Assembly (NCBI RefSeq): GCF_017599325.1
Contig: NZ_JAGFVM010000005.1
Span: forward strand, 41,007-105,006
Reading direction: 5' to 3'
Source: Marinilactibacillus kalidii
Lineage (GTDB): Bacteria > Bacillota > Bacilli > Lactobacillales > Carnobacteriaceae_A
Length of the DNA: 64,000 nucleotides
The notes under the pieces are model-generated. The model had not been told where the DNA came from. It searched no databases and was given only the letters and a program-made list of their open reading frames with translations. Every line of letters starts with the position of its first letter. Within the stretch, counting starts at the first letter, position 1. A program made the translations under genes and the position numbers. This document shows positions 46,512 to 54,961 of the stretch, in pieces.

Positions 46512-48194
46512 TTAATGTGATGTGAAGTAATCTGCTATCGGACCTAATGCCAACGACGGCAAGAAGCTTAATGCAGCAATAATCAATATGACACCGACCA
46601 ATAAGCCAATGAACAAGTTACTTGTCGTAGATAGCGTGCCTTCGCTGACAGCAATCGATTTTTTCTTAGCCATATTACCGGCTAAAAAGATCGTTGCGAC
46701 TAATGGGATGAATCTTGACATGAGCATGATGCTTCCGCCTAGTAAGTTCGTCAACGGATTATCCGCACTAAATCCTGCAAATGCACTACCGTTATTATTG
46801 CCCATCGAAGAATACGCATATAAGATTTCTGAAAATCCTCTAGCACCTTCATTCGTTACCAACTCTTGCGCACCAGGCGCTACGACCGCAATCGCTGTTC
46901 CGATGAGCGTCAAAACAGGTGGCACGAGTACAATGAGACAAACCATTTTCATATCGAATGGTTCGATTTTTTTGCTCAAATATTCAGGTGTTCTACCGAC
47001 CATCAGTCCGGCTATAAACACGGTTAAGAGTACAAAGGCAATTATTCCATAAAGGCCACTACCGACCCCTCCAAAAACGATTTCACCAATTTGCATCAAG
47101 AACATGAGCATCATACCGCCAAAAGCTGTGTAACTATTATGCATCGAATTAACAGATCCATTTGAAGCCGCAGTAGTCGCCGTTGCCCATAGTGAAGACA
47201 TGCCGATTCCATGGACCACTTCTTTACCTTCCATATTTCCAAGTCCAGTTGCGCCGGAAAACAGCGGTACACCGTAAGCTTCACTTATCGTAGTTACGAC
47301 TAGTGTCAGGATAAAAATCGTCATCATCGCAATATAGATTGTTCTACCCTGTTTGTGATTTTTCACAGCTTTACCGAACGTTACACATAGCGCTGCAGGA
47401 ATGAGTAAAATAGAGAGTAACTGAATCAGATTTGATAATGCTGTTGGGTTTTCTAATGGAAATGCTGAGTTAGATCCAAAAAATCCACCACCATTGGTCC
47501 CTAATTGTTTGATCATAATTTGACTGGCTGCAGGTCCCAGTGGAATGGTTTGAGCAGCACCGTCTTGCAAGGTCGTTACTGCTTGATAGCCTGAAAAAGA
47601 TTGCACCACACCTTGGGATACTAAAATGATCGCACCCACAATGGACAATGGCATCAAGACGTATAAGGTAATCCGTGTTAGATCCACCCAAAAATTACCG
47701 ACAGTATGCTTTTGTTTCAAAATAAATCCTCTAATCAATACAAACAATACGGCTATGCCTGAAGCAGCAGAAACAAAGTTCTGAACAGTCAATCCGATAG
47801 ACTGCGTGAAATAGGATAAACCTGTTTCTCCCGAATAAGCTTGCCAATTTGTATTGGATACAAAACTAGCTGCCGTATTAAAGGCCAAATCCAATGAAGT
47901 GCCTTCAATATTCTCTGGATTAAATGGTAAAAATCGTTGGGCAAGTTGTACGATAAAAACGAAAAATAGACCGACTATACTAAATAATAGAACTGAGATC
48001 GCGTACTTCTTGGCCGTCATCTCTTCCGCTTTTACGCCCATTACTTTAAACAATCTTCCTTCTAATCGGTTGCCTGTTTTATTTTTGAAAACAGATTTTC
48101 CAATCATAATGTTATAAAGATAGATACCTAGTGGAATTGATAGACCAATAAGGATCAGTATAAATAGCAGCTGCTGAATAACGATCATACTCAT
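46512..48194 (-). CDS. kdpA: K+-transporting ATPase channel subunit KdpA
   Basis: A 560-residue membrane subunit with about ten helices that forms the K+ selectivity path. The pore-type loops are visible as [18 protein letters not shown] near 107, [20 protein letters not shown] near 230, [17 protein letters not shown] near 345 and [19 protein letters not shown] near 467. It starts within the kdpF stop (ATGA overlap) with GGGGGGAAG as ribosome site. Confidence 0.97.
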   Translation of the reverse strand: MSMIVIQQLLFILILIGLSIPLGIYLYNIMIGKSVFKNKTGNRLEGRLFKVMGVKAEEMTAKKYAISVLLFSIVGLFFVFIVQLAQRFLPFNPENIEGTSLDLAFNTAASFVSNTNWQAYSGETGLSYFTQSIGLTVQNFVSAASGIAVLFVLIRGFILKQKHTVGNFWVDLTRITLYVLMPLSIVGAIILVSQGVVQSFSGYQAVTTLQDGAAQTIPLGPAASQIMIKQLGTNGGGFFGSNSAFPLENPTALSNLIQLLSILLIPAALCVTFGKAVKNHKQGRTIYIAMMTIFILTLVVTTISEAYGVPLFSGATGLGNMEGKEVVHGIGMSSLWATATTAASNGSVNSMHNSYTAFGGMMLMFLMQIGEIVFGGVGSGLYGIIAFVLLTVFIAGLMVGRTPEYLSKKIEPFDMKMVCLIVLVPPVLTLIGTAIAVVAPGAQELVTNEGARGFSEILYAYSSMGNNNGSAFAGFSADNPLTNLLGGSIMLMSRFIPLVATIFLAGNMAKKKSIAVSEGTLSTTSNLFIGLLVGVILIIAALSFLPSLALGPIADYFTSH

Positions 48195-48280
48195 AGGTCT
48201 TCCCCCCTAAACAGCACGTAAAACAAGTAAACAAGTAAAATCATTCCGATCATACCGGTTGCTAAAATAACGATGTCCAT
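48191..48280 (-). CDS. kdpF: KdpF, 29-residue subunit of the Kdp pump
   Basis: A short frame starts with ATG at 48278-48280 after GGAG and ends with TGA at 48191-48193. It encodes 29 residues: [16 protein letters not shown], then [13 protein letters not shown]. This is one hydrophobic helix with a charged tail, the known form of KdpF, which stabilises the KdpABC complex. The stop overlaps the kdpA start by 4 bases. Position directly before kdpA and composition make the call safe despite the size. Confidence 0.9.
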   Translation of the reverse strand: MDIVILATGMIGMILLVYLFYVLFRGEDL

Positions 48281-48390
48281 AATAAACTCCTTTTTTATGT
48301 TTACTGATCAAACAGGTTTGCTGTCTATCAGCTTATGAAGTTATCTTAGCAGTTAGATGATTAAGTCGGGATAAGCAAATACCGATTAGG

Positions 48391-48442
48391 ATTAAGATGA
48401 CATAAAGATTGCGTGCTTCATCAATCTTTATACTATCTTAAT
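48391..48442. promoter_or_regulatory. Large dyad between kdpF and kdpD, candidate KdpE site
   Basis: Arms of 21 nt (48391-48411 and 48422-48442) match at 18 positions; the outer blocks ATTAAGAT/ATCTTAAT and inner blocks ATAAAGATTG/CAATCTTTAT are perfect. It lies midway between the divergent kdpFABC and kdpDE genes. Confidence 0.7.
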
Positions 48443-48484
48443 GCGACATTGAAAATCCTAACATCTTTAGCCGCATAACTGTGC

Positions 48485-48490
48485 TATAAT
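48485..48490 (+). promoter_or_regulatory. -10 element of kdpDE
   Basis: TATAAT about 40 bp before the kdpD start, without a good -35 (CATCTT at 17 bp), as expected for an activated or weak promoter. Confidence 0.5.
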
Positions 48491-48530
48491 CCTTTTAATA
48501 TAGAAGGGCTTTTTTTAAGGAGAATAGAAA

Positions 48531-51218
48531 ATGGTAGCTACTGATTTAAGCGATCAAGAAGATTTAGCATATGTTTCTGAAACGAGCCAACGCGTCGGTA
48601 AGCTCAAAATTTATTTTGGTTATGCGGCTGGTGTAGGTAAAACTTATGCGATGTTAAGTGATGCTCAAGAAATACTAAAAGATGGTATGGATGTAGTGGT
48701 TGGGTATGTTGAACCGCATGACAGGCCAGAAACAACTGCGTTATTGCATGGTTTTGAACAGTTATCCCCTTTATCTCTCTCTTATAAAAATATGACTTTA
48801 CAAGAACTGGATCTGAATGCGGCTTTGAATCGGCAGCCGGATTTGATTTTAGTAGATGAGTTGGCGCACACCAATGCGGAAGGCAGTCGTCATCAGAAGC
48901 GATTTCAAGATGTAGAGGAATTATTGCGAGCAGGCATCGATGTGTATACGACTGTCAATGTTCAGCATATTGAAAGTTTAAATGATCAAGTTTCAGCAAT
49001 AACCGGTGTGGTTGTTCGTGAGCGTATTCCTGACCGTTTATTTGATTTAGCAGATCAGATTGAAGTAGTCGATATTGAACCAATAGAGTTGATTGACCGG
49101 TTGAATAAAGGTCGTATCTACCAAAAACACAAAATCGCCCAGGCACTTTCCCACTTTTTTACGATTGAAAAATTAGTCGCATTAAGAGAAATCGCGCTTA
49201 GAAAAACAGCGGATCATATCAATCGCAAAGCCAATCAGCATGCGAGCGTGAGCAAGACATCACCTGCTTTCACTAATGAACATATTTTGGTTTGTTTATC
49301 AGGGTCTCCTTCAAATATGAAAGTGATTCGAACGGCAGCTAGAATGGCTCGTGCTTTCAGTGCCCGCTTGACTGCCATTTATGTCGAAGTTGCTGACGAT
49401 GATCCTAGCGAGTCTTATCAATCGTCCCTTCAAGCAAATATTCGTTTGGCAGAAGACTCAGGTGCACAAATCGTGACGATTTATGGTGAGGATATACCGA
49501 AACAGATCATCGAATATGCTCAAGCTAGCAAAATTTCAAAAATCGTTGCTGGTCGCACGAAACATCTGACCAAGTGGCGATCTAAGCAATCTTTTGTCGA
49601 TAAATTATTAGATTATGATCCCAATATTGATTTGCATATCATACCGGATAATCAAGATGGTCAGCCTCCACGGAAGAAAAAAATCGTTGACTTTTCTTTT
49701 TCTTTTTTAGAATCTTTGAAGTCTATTTTTCTTCTGCTCATTTGTACACTCATTGGATTATGGTTCTATTCACTTGGTTTCAGCGAAGCAAATATCATCA
49801 TTATTTATATTCTTGGTATTTTGATTAATGCCCTACTTACAAAAGGTCGAAAATATAGTTTGATTGCTTCTATCGTGAGTGTGTTGATTTTCAATTTTAC
49901 ATTTACTGAACCGCGTTTCACTTTTAAAGTCAGTGATCCCGGTCATATCATCACGTTTTTTATCATGTTAGTCGCTGCGCTGATTACATCGACTTTAACG
50001 AAGCGCATCGCTGAACAAGCCAGACAAGCTTCTCGTAAGGCTTATTACACAGAAGTTCTTTTAGAAACAAGTCAAAAATTACAGAAAGCTTCTGATGAAC
50101 AAGCCATTTATAATGAGACGGCTCAACAAATCATGAAATTGACAAATCGTTCGATCGTTTTCTATCCATCTGAAGCAGGTCATTTGACTACACCGCTATT
50201 TTTTGATCATGGTAATGCAATTGGTGATGAGCAATCTGTTTTAAATGAACATGAAAAAGCAGTTGCCGAATGGGCTTTTACTAATAACAAACGCGCTGGC
50301 GCTAGCACACAGACACTTTCGAATGCAAAATGTCTTTATCTAGTTATACGTGGCCGAGAAAAGCCGTTAGCTGTTGCCGGCATTGTCTACGACCGATCAG
50401 AAAAACTTGGTATATTCGAAAAAAGTTTAGCGATCGCCATGTTAGATGAATGTGCACTAGCACTTGATAAAGAAAAAGCTACTGAAGCACAAAATGAACT
50501 TTACACAGAGATGCAACAAGAAAAACTGCGATCAACACTATTACGTGCTATCTCGCACGACTTGAGATTACCCCTGACTAGCATTTCAGGAAATGCCAGT
50601 TTGTTGTCAGCTAGTGCAGACAAGTTATCTGTCGAACATAAACAAGCGCTTTATCAAACGATTCAAGATGATTCCGCTTGGCTGATCCGTTTGATTGAAA
50701 ACTTATTGTCTATCACCAAGCTGGATAGTGGACAATTAAAACTGCGGACTGAAATTGAGTTGTTTGAAGAAGTCATCGACGAAGCGATCAGTCATTTAGA
50801 TCCTGCTATCAAAGAACATGCTTTAACCGTAGAAATCTCGGATGATTTACTCATGGCTAAAATGGATCCCCAACTGATCGTCCAAGTTTTTGTGAATATT
50901 TTAAATAACGCAGTCCGCTACACCCCTACTGGTTCAACTATTTCCATCACAGCCCTTCGCGATGGTCCACTTGCGCGCATCGAGATCTCTGATGACGGTA
51001 ATGGGCTGACTGCTGAGGAACAAGCGCATATTTTTGATATGTTCTACACGACTAATAGTGCAAATCCCGATGGACGTAGAGGACTAGGATTGGGACTTTT
51101 CTTGTGTCAATCCATTATCGAAGCGCATGGTGGTACTCTTTATGTAAAAGATCACCAGCCTAAAGGGACTACATTTGGCTTCACCTTAGAAGCAGAGGAG
51201 GTTTCAACACATGAATAA
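48531..51218 (+). CDS. kdpD: Sensor histidine kinase KdpD
   Basis: An 895-residue K+/turgor sensor kinase. The N-terminal KdpD domain has Walker-A-like YAAGVGKTYAML near residue 33 and VDELAHTNAEGSRHQKR near 110. A universal-stress-protein-like domain follows (HILVCLSGSPSNMKVIR near 250), then four membrane helices at about 390-490. The kinase core has the phospho-His in RAISHDLRLPLTSIS near 675, N-box VNILNNAVRYTP, DDGNGL and GRRGLGLGLFLCQ. This is the full-length architecture. AAGGAG precedes the ATG, and it overlaps kdpE by 8 bp. In Firmicutes such N-terminal regions may bind c-di-AMP; not assessed here. Confidence 0.96.
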   Translation: MVATDLSDQEDLAYVSETSQRVGKLKIYFGYAAGVGKTYAMLSDAQEILKDGMDVVVGYVEPHDRPETTALLHGFEQLSPLSLSYKNMTLQELDLNAALNRQPDLILVDELAHTNAEGSRHQKRFQDVEELLRAGIDVYTTVNVQHIESLNDQVSAITGVVVRERIPDRLFDLADQIEVVDIEPIELIDRLNKGRIYQKHKIAQALSHFFTIEKLVALREIALRKTADHINRKANQHASVSKTSPAFTNEHILVCLSGSPSNMKVIRTAARMARAFSARLTAIYVEVADDDPSESYQSSLQANIRLAEDSGAQIVTIYGEDIPKQIIEYAQASKISKIVAGRTKHLTKWRSKQSFVDKLLDYDPNIDLHIIPDNQDGQPPRKKKIVDFSFSFLESLKSIFLLLICTLIGLWFYSLGFSEANIIIIYILGILINALLTKGRKYSLIASIVSVLIFNFTFTEPRFTFKVSDPGHIITFFIMLVAALITSTLTKRIAEQARQASRKAYYTEVLLETSQKLQKASDEQAIYNETAQQIMKLTNRSIVFYPSEAGHLTTPLFFDHGNAIGDEQSVLNEHEKAVAEWAFTNNKRAGASTQTLSNAKCLYLVIRGREKPLAVAGIVYDRSEKLGIFEKSLAIAMLDECALALDKEKATEAQNELYTEMQQEKLRSTLLRAISHDLRLPLTSISGNASLLSASADKLSVEHKQALYQTIQDDSAWLIRLIENLLSITKLDSGQLKLRTEIELFEEVIDEAISHLDPAIKEHALTVEISDDLLMAKMDPQLIVQVFVNILNNAVRYTPTGSTISITALRDGPLARIEISDDGNGLTAEEQAHIFDMFYTTNSANPDGRRGLGLGLFLCQSIIEAHGGTLYVKDHQPKGTTFGFTLEAEEVSTHE

Positions 51219-51912
51219 ACCCACTATTTTGATTATAGAAGATGATCAAGCTGTTCGGAAACTCATCTCCACGACCGTTGAATTAGAAGGCTACCAGTAC
51301 CGTACTGCTGAGAATGGTAGAGAAGGCTTGATGGAACTAGTCAGTAAACAACCCGATATTCTCATTCTTGATTTAGGTTTACCGGATATGGACGGGGTTT
51401 CCATTGTTGAAAATGTCAGAGGTTGGTCTAACCTACCCATTATTATCATCAGTGCCCGCAGTGACGATCAAGATAAAATCAAAGCGTTAGATGCTGGTGC
51501 AGATGATTATTTAACGAAGCCTTTTAGTGTCGAGGAATTATTGGCAAGATTAAGAGTAATTTTGCGACGACTACGAACGGATCAGCAGTCTTCTAACATA
51601 CAGTCATCAATCATTGCAAATGGTTCATTGAAAATTGATTATGCAGCTGGTATCGTTTGGATTGATGATACCGAACTCCATGTCACACCTATTGAATACA
51701 AGCTAATTTGTTTATTAGCAAAAAATATCGGAAAAGTACTTACTCATAACTATATTCTCAATGAGGTATGGGGTAAGTATTATGATGATGTCCCCGTTTT
51801 GAGAGTGTTCATGGCTGGATTGAGAAAAAAATTAAGACAGCACAGTCCTAATGAAGACTATATCCAAACGCATATAGGGGTCGGTTATCGAATGCTTCGA
51901 ATCGAGTCATAA
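51211..51912 (+). CDS. kdpE: Response regulator KdpE
   Basis: A 233-residue OmpR-type regulator. The receiver has acidic EDD at residues 9-11, phospho-Asp in ILILDLGLPDMDG near residue 52 and Lys in DDYLTKPFS near 104. The winged helix has HVTPIEYKLICLLAKNIGKV and VLRVFMAGLRKKLRQ. Its start overlaps kdpD, so they are co-expressed. The dyad upstream of kdpF and kdpD is the likely binding site. Confidence 0.96.
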   Translation: MNKPTILIIEDDQAVRKLISTTVELEGYQYRTAENGREGLMELVSKQPDILILDLGLPDMDGVSIVENVRGWSNLPIIIISARSDDQDKIKALDAGADDYLTKPFSVEELLARLRVILRRLRTDQQSSNIQSSIIANGSLKIDYAAGIVWIDDTELHVTPIEYKLICLLAKNIGKVLTHNYILNEVWGKYYDDVPVLRVFMAGLRKKLRQHSPNEDYIQTHIGVGYRMLRIES

Positions 51913-51957
51913 AAAAGATTGGACGGGTTTTAATTTAATCCGTCCAATCTTTTTTTA
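51911..51957. terminator. Bidirectional terminator between kdpE and esterase copy 2
   Basis: AAAAAAGATTGGACGG pairs with CCGTCCAATCTTTTTTT around an AT-rich loop; it serves both convergent genes. Confidence 0.92.
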
Positions 51958-51959
51958 AT

Positions 51960-52727
51960 TTAATGGTTTGAGTCGCTAACCATCCATTCAATTACTTGCT
52001 CGATATAAACATCCCAGAATGTCCATGAGTGGTCACCGGGTGACTCTTTGTAAATATGATCGATCTTCAACTCATCTAAATATTGGTGCAGACGAAGACT
52101 TTCTTTATAAATAAAATCTTCTGTTCCGCATGCAATAAATAAGTCTGGTAAGGATTCTTTGTTTACTAATGTATAAATATCTTTTTCCCGATCCATATCT
52201 TGGTAAGTTTTTGCGCCGATAATATACTGGATCGCTTGATTCATTCTGTTTTCTTCGGTTAAATCGTGATCTTTTTCTTGTGATTGAAGAATTTTACTTG
52301 AAAGTGCTCCAATTTTAGAGAAGGTTTTATTGTAAAATAACCCATTTCTCAAAGCACCATATCCACCCATCGATAATCCTGCTATCCAAGTATCTTTGAC
52401 ATCATGGGATAAATTGAACATCCCTCTAGTGATTCGAACGAGCTCTTCACCAATATATTGACCATAATAACTACCATTTTCAAGATCAACATAAAAGCTG
52501 TTTTCACCTGAAGGCATAATTACAGCAATATTATATTTAGTTGCAAGTTCAACGATCCTAGTCTGATTGATCCAAGCATCAAATGCATCGTTCCAACCAT
52601 GAAGTAAGTACAGCGTTCTAAAGGGTTCTACTTTTTCACCATTTTGAAATTCAGATGGTAAAATTGCCGCAAACGGTACTTTCCGCATGAGTCTTTCTGA
52701 TTGAATATTTCCATAGATAACTGCCAA
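51960..52727 (-). CDS. Esterase D-like alpha/beta hydrolase, copy 2
   Basis: A 255-residue homologue of the esterase at 42686-43426. The same landmarks occur: LYLLHGWNDAFDAW near residue 40, GLSMGGYGALRNGLFYNKTF with nucleophile Ser near 117, FIACGTEDFIYKES near 207 and SPGDHSWTFWDVYIEQV with His near 236. The start is TTG at 52725-52727 with AGGAGG 7 nt upstream; no better codon is near. It lacks the TCGAAACGTTTCGA palindrome. A cre-like site lies about 36 bp upstream, hinting at catabolite control. Substrate unknown; these enzymes often hydrolyse short-chain acyl esters. Confidence 0.84.
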   Translation of the reverse strand: MAVIYGNIQSERLMRKVPFAAILPSEFQNGEKVEPFRTLYLLHGWNDAFDAWINQTRIVELATKYNIAVIMPSGENSFYVDLENGSYYGQYIGEELVRITRGMFNLSHDVKDTWIAGLSMGGYGALRNGLFYNKTFSKIGALSSKILQSQEKDHDLTEENRMNQAIQYIIGAKTYQDMDREKDIYTLVNKESLPDLFIACGTEDFIYKESLRLHQYLDELKIDHIYKESPGDHSWTFWDVYIEQVIEWMVSDSNH

Positions 52728-52762
52728 TACGATTCCTCCTCTATCATGATTACCGTGTTAAT

Positions 52763-52776
52763 ATTAAGCGTTTACA
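52763..52776 (-). promoter_or_regulatory. Possible cre site upstream of esterase copy 2
   Basis: Minus-sense TGTAAACGCTTAAT matches the cre consensus at 12 of 14 positions. The last two positions fail, so the call is weak. Confidence 0.35.
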
Positions 52777-52813
52777 ATTAAAAAAGCAATAGTCTTTTTC
52801 CATAAAGTAATAG

Positions 52814-52846
52814 AGAGGTTACTCGCCTTGTCGACGAGTGACCTCT
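52814..52846 (-). terminator. Terminator of the OsmC-like gene
   Basis: Minus-sense AGAGGTCACTCG pairs with CGAGTAACCTCT around a 9-nt loop, followed by a mixed CTATTACTTT tract. Confidence 0.7.
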
Positions 52847-52858
52847 TCATTCAATACA

Positions 52859-53281
52859 TTAATCGTTTTCTACTTTTTCGCCGTTCAGTAAAAGTGTATA
52901 ACTTAGTTCAGCTTTCAAAGAATTAGCCACTGAGCAATATTTTTCGTCGCTTAGCTTAATTGCTCGCCAAACTCTACTTGCTGGAACATCCCCATCTACG
53001 TGTAAAGTAATGTGAATTTTTTTGAAATATTTTGGTGGTTCTTCATTTCTTTCACCATCTGTTTCAATTTCAATTCTTTCCAATTTATCTTGATAAGGTT
53101 TAAGAATCATATACATGTCAATGCCCATACAACCTGCAAGACCACCCAAGACAGCTTCCATTGGTGATACGCCTGATCCAGAACCACCCGCAGCTTCTCC
53201 AGCATCCATTTTTAATTCTTTACCATTACTATTCTTCATGTTAAAAGCTAGGTTGCCTTCCCATTCTGTTGAAACGTTCAT
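52859..53281 (-). CDS. OsmC/YhfA-family protein
   Basis: A 140-residue OsmC-fold protein. Two conserved cysteines appear as GGLAGCMGIDMYM near residue 55 and DEKYCSVANSL near 113, the positions of the peroxidatic and resolving Cys in OsmC/Ohr proteins; sequence around them is closer to the YhfA-like subgroup whose substrate is undefined. A longer frame starts at 53299, but GGAG lies 7 nt before ATG at 53279-53281. A role in organic peroxide detoxification is possible but not shown. Confidence 0.85.
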   Translation of the reverse strand: MNVSTEWEGNLAFNMKNSNGKELKMDAGEAAGGSGSGVSPMEAVLGGLAGCMGIDMYMILKPYQDKLERIEIETDGERNEEPPKYFKKIHITLHVDGDVPASRVWRAIKLSDEKYCSVANSLKAELSYTLLLNGEKVEND

Positions 53282-53352
53282 AAGCTCACTCCATCTCATA
53301 CATTTATTTCTATTATAACCAAGAACAGCTTACTTTTATATAGTGATTTGCC

Positions 53353-54015
53353 TTATTCTTCTAAATCTAAGCTTTCTTCTAGATCATCAGGATAGACGAT
53401 TGTACTGAAGACTTCACCAGATGCTTCGTCTTTAATTTCAATAGTTGATGACAGATTCTCAGGGTCTTTGCCCTCAAAAACTTGATAGTAAAGAGCGGAT
53501 ATCGCTAGTCCCATTACACCGAAGCCATCGAACCCTTCCTCATAAACTGCTTTATCAACAACAACAGAAAATTCACTGAAATCATCATTAAATGTGATAT
53601 CTTTAAAGGATTGATAATTCTCATCTGTTTTCAGTTCTTCTACCGATTGAGTAATGGTTTGTTTCAATTCGTCTAACAACGCTTGATGCTGAGCTCTCGA
53701 TAATTTGATCGTTAAAGAGCCATCTTCATTTTGAGTAACATCGGCTTCTGTCAATTCAAGATCAGCAGGATCAAATGTTTCGGCTAATTCAGCCGGCAAT
53801 GTCAATTCTGTACTAAGCAACCCTTTGTCAACTTCAATACTTCCTTCATCATCGCTTTCCTCTTCAACAGCTGTTTCAGTTTCTTGATCTTCCGCATCCG
53901 TTTCTGCTTCCATTTCTTGTGCAGCTTGTTCTTCATCGTTTGACTCATCGGTTGCACAGCCAGCAAGTAAAATTACCAGTGCTGAAGCACTCAATAAACG
54001 TTTTGCAATCGTCAT
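53353..54015 (-). CDS. Acidic lipoprotein of unknown function
   Basis: A 220-residue secreted lipoprotein. The signal peptide ends in the lipobox LLAGC with Cys at residue 20, followed by about 45 residues almost without hydrophobics and dominated by Glu/Asp (EEQAAQEMEAETDAEDQE), likely a spacer through the wall. The folded part (from about residue 68) alternates beta-like and helical stretches and ends LDLEE. I do not recognise the domain. AAAGGATG precedes the ATG. It is separate from the OsmC-like gene downstream by about 70 bp, and may be co-transcribed with it. Confidence 0.7.
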   Translation of the reverse strand: MTIAKRLLSASALVILLAGCATDESNDEEQAAQEMEAETDAEDQETETAVEEESDDEGSIEVDKGLLSTELTLPAELAETFDPADLELTEADVTQNEDGSLTIKLSRAQHQALLDELKQTITQSVEELKTDENYQSFKDITFNDDFSEFSVVVDKAVYEEGFDGFGVMGLAISALYYQVFEGKDPENLSSTIEIKDEASGEVFSTIVYPDDLEESLDLEE

Positions 54016-54104
54016 CTACTCATCCTTTTTTCTTTTAGTATAACAGAAAGTCGAATTATCTTAAAAAACTTTTATTTAACGCCATATGCTAACCTAAACC
54101 TAAC

Positions 54105-54133
54105 TTGTATCAATTGAACTTCCATAGTACAAT
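54105..54133 (+). promoter_or_regulatory. Promoter of tRNA-Arg
   Basis: TTGTAT (54105-54110), 17-bp spacer, TACAAT (54128-54133), about 20 bp before the tRNA. Confidence 0.65.
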
Positions 54134-54153
54134 AAGGTCATTCGTTTAATTCT

Positions 54154-54227
54154 GACTCTATAGCTCAGTAGGATAGAGCAAGTGCCTCCTAAGCACTAGG
54201 TCGGGGGTTCGATTCCCTCTAGGGTCA
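54154..54227 (+). tRNA. tRNA-Arg (anticodon CCU)
   Basis: A 74-nt cloverleaf: acceptor GACTCTA/TAGGGTC (one G-T pair), D arm with AGCTCAGTAGGATAGAGC, anticodon stem AGTGC/GCACT around CTCCTAA with anticodon CCT, and T arm GGGGGTTCGATTCCCTC. CCA is not encoded. It reads AGG codons, rare in low-GC Gram-positives. Confidence 0.95.
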
Positions 54228-54247
54228 TTTGATTACCATATCAGTAA

Positions 54248-54290
54248 AAAAGGCACACCTCATCATTATTAAAGAGGTGTTTCTTTTTCT
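54248..54290 (+). repeat. Duplicated terminator, copy 1 (after tRNA-Arg)
   Basis: Hairpin CACCTC...GAGGTG followed by TTTCTTTTTC, acting as the tRNA terminator. The 43-bp stretch matches 54918-54960 at 37 positions by my count, offset 670 bp, same orientation. Confidence 0.8.
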
Positions 54291-54500
54291 TTTTGTTGCA
54301 AATTTTTGAATAGGAACTGTTTTGTTCTACTAGTGGATTCTATAAAAATAGACCTTCGAAGTATGTAATAAATTGAGATAAAGCAAAACATACTTTATTT
54401 TTTTGATTATAAAAAAATATATAGTCGTTAATAATTAAAAAAGTTGTCATACATAATTGACTGAACGTATTTAAATACTTTATTAATAGTGATAGTATTA

Positions 54501-54538
54501 ACTTATTGATGAATAACGATAGATATTCATCAATAAGT
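54501..54538 (+). promoter_or_regulatory. Perfect 15-bp hairpin in the leader of the DUF898-like gene
   Basis: ACTTATTGATGAATA (54501-54515) and its exact complement TATTCATCAATAAGT (54524-54538) enclose an 8-nt loop. No U-tract follows, so it is an operator or leader structure rather than a terminator. The 54291-54500 stretch before it is AT-rich with no gene visible. Confidence 0.75.
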
Positions 54539-54562
54539 AAAGAACGAAAGGAAAGTTTATAT

Positions 54563-54907
54563 ATGGAGGCAACTCAAACAGTGTTTACAGAATCAAAGAA
54601 AGGAAGAACCTCATTTTTTGACGGCGGTTTGTTATCCTATATTATTAATAGTATACTTGCAGCATTCATTACAGCAATTACCTTAGGTATATGTTACCCA
54701 TGGGCAGTCTGCATTACTTATGGTTGGAAAATCAATCATACAGTCATTGATGGTAGAAGACTTAAATTTACCGGAAGCGCTATGGGGCTATTTGGTAATT
54801 GGATCAAATGGTTCGCTCTAACTATCATTACTTTAGGTATTTATGGATTCTGGTTACATATAAAGTTAGAAGACTGGAAAGTAAAGAATACAACATTCGC
54901 TAACTAG
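54563..54907 (+). CDS. DUF898/YjgN-like small membrane protein
   Basis: A 114-residue protein with two hydrophobic segments sharing a sequence repeat: ITAITLGICYPWAVCITYGW near residue 38 and LTIITLGIYGFWLHIKLEDW near residue 86, separated by HTVIDGRRLKFTGSAMGLFG. This TLGIY.PW ... GRRL.FTG pattern is typical of the DUF898 group of unknown function. A longer frame begins at 54506 inside the leader hairpin; AAAGGAAAG placed before ATG at 54563 marks the start. The gene is bracketed by two copies of a terminator sequence. Confidence 0.78.
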   Translation: MEATQTVFTESKKGRTSFFDGGLLSYIINSILAAFITAITLGICYPWAVCITYGWKINHTVIDGRRLKFTGSAMGLFGNWIKWFALTIITLGIYGFWLHIKLEDWKVKNTTFAN

Positions 54908-54917
54908 TATATAATCT

Positions 54918-54960
54918 AAAAGGCCCACCTCATCATTATTGACGAGGTGGACCTTTTTCT
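54918..54960. repeat. Duplicated terminator, copy 2 (after DUF898-like gene)
   Basis: AAAAGGCCCACCTC...GAGGTGGACCTTTTT forms a longer, better stem than copy 1 and can end both the DUF898-like gene and the convergent ABC exporter genes. Confidence 0.88.
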
Positions 54961-54961
54961 A

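Noticed and set aside
48281..48390. c-di-AMP riboswitch in front of kdpFABC
   Set aside because: The leader is short and I cannot see the conserved ydaO motif; the large dyad looks like a DNA site instead.
54154..54227. tRNA-Arg as integration site of an island (attL/attR)
   Set aside because: No integrase gene nearby and no repeated copy of the tRNA 3' end downstream within the window.
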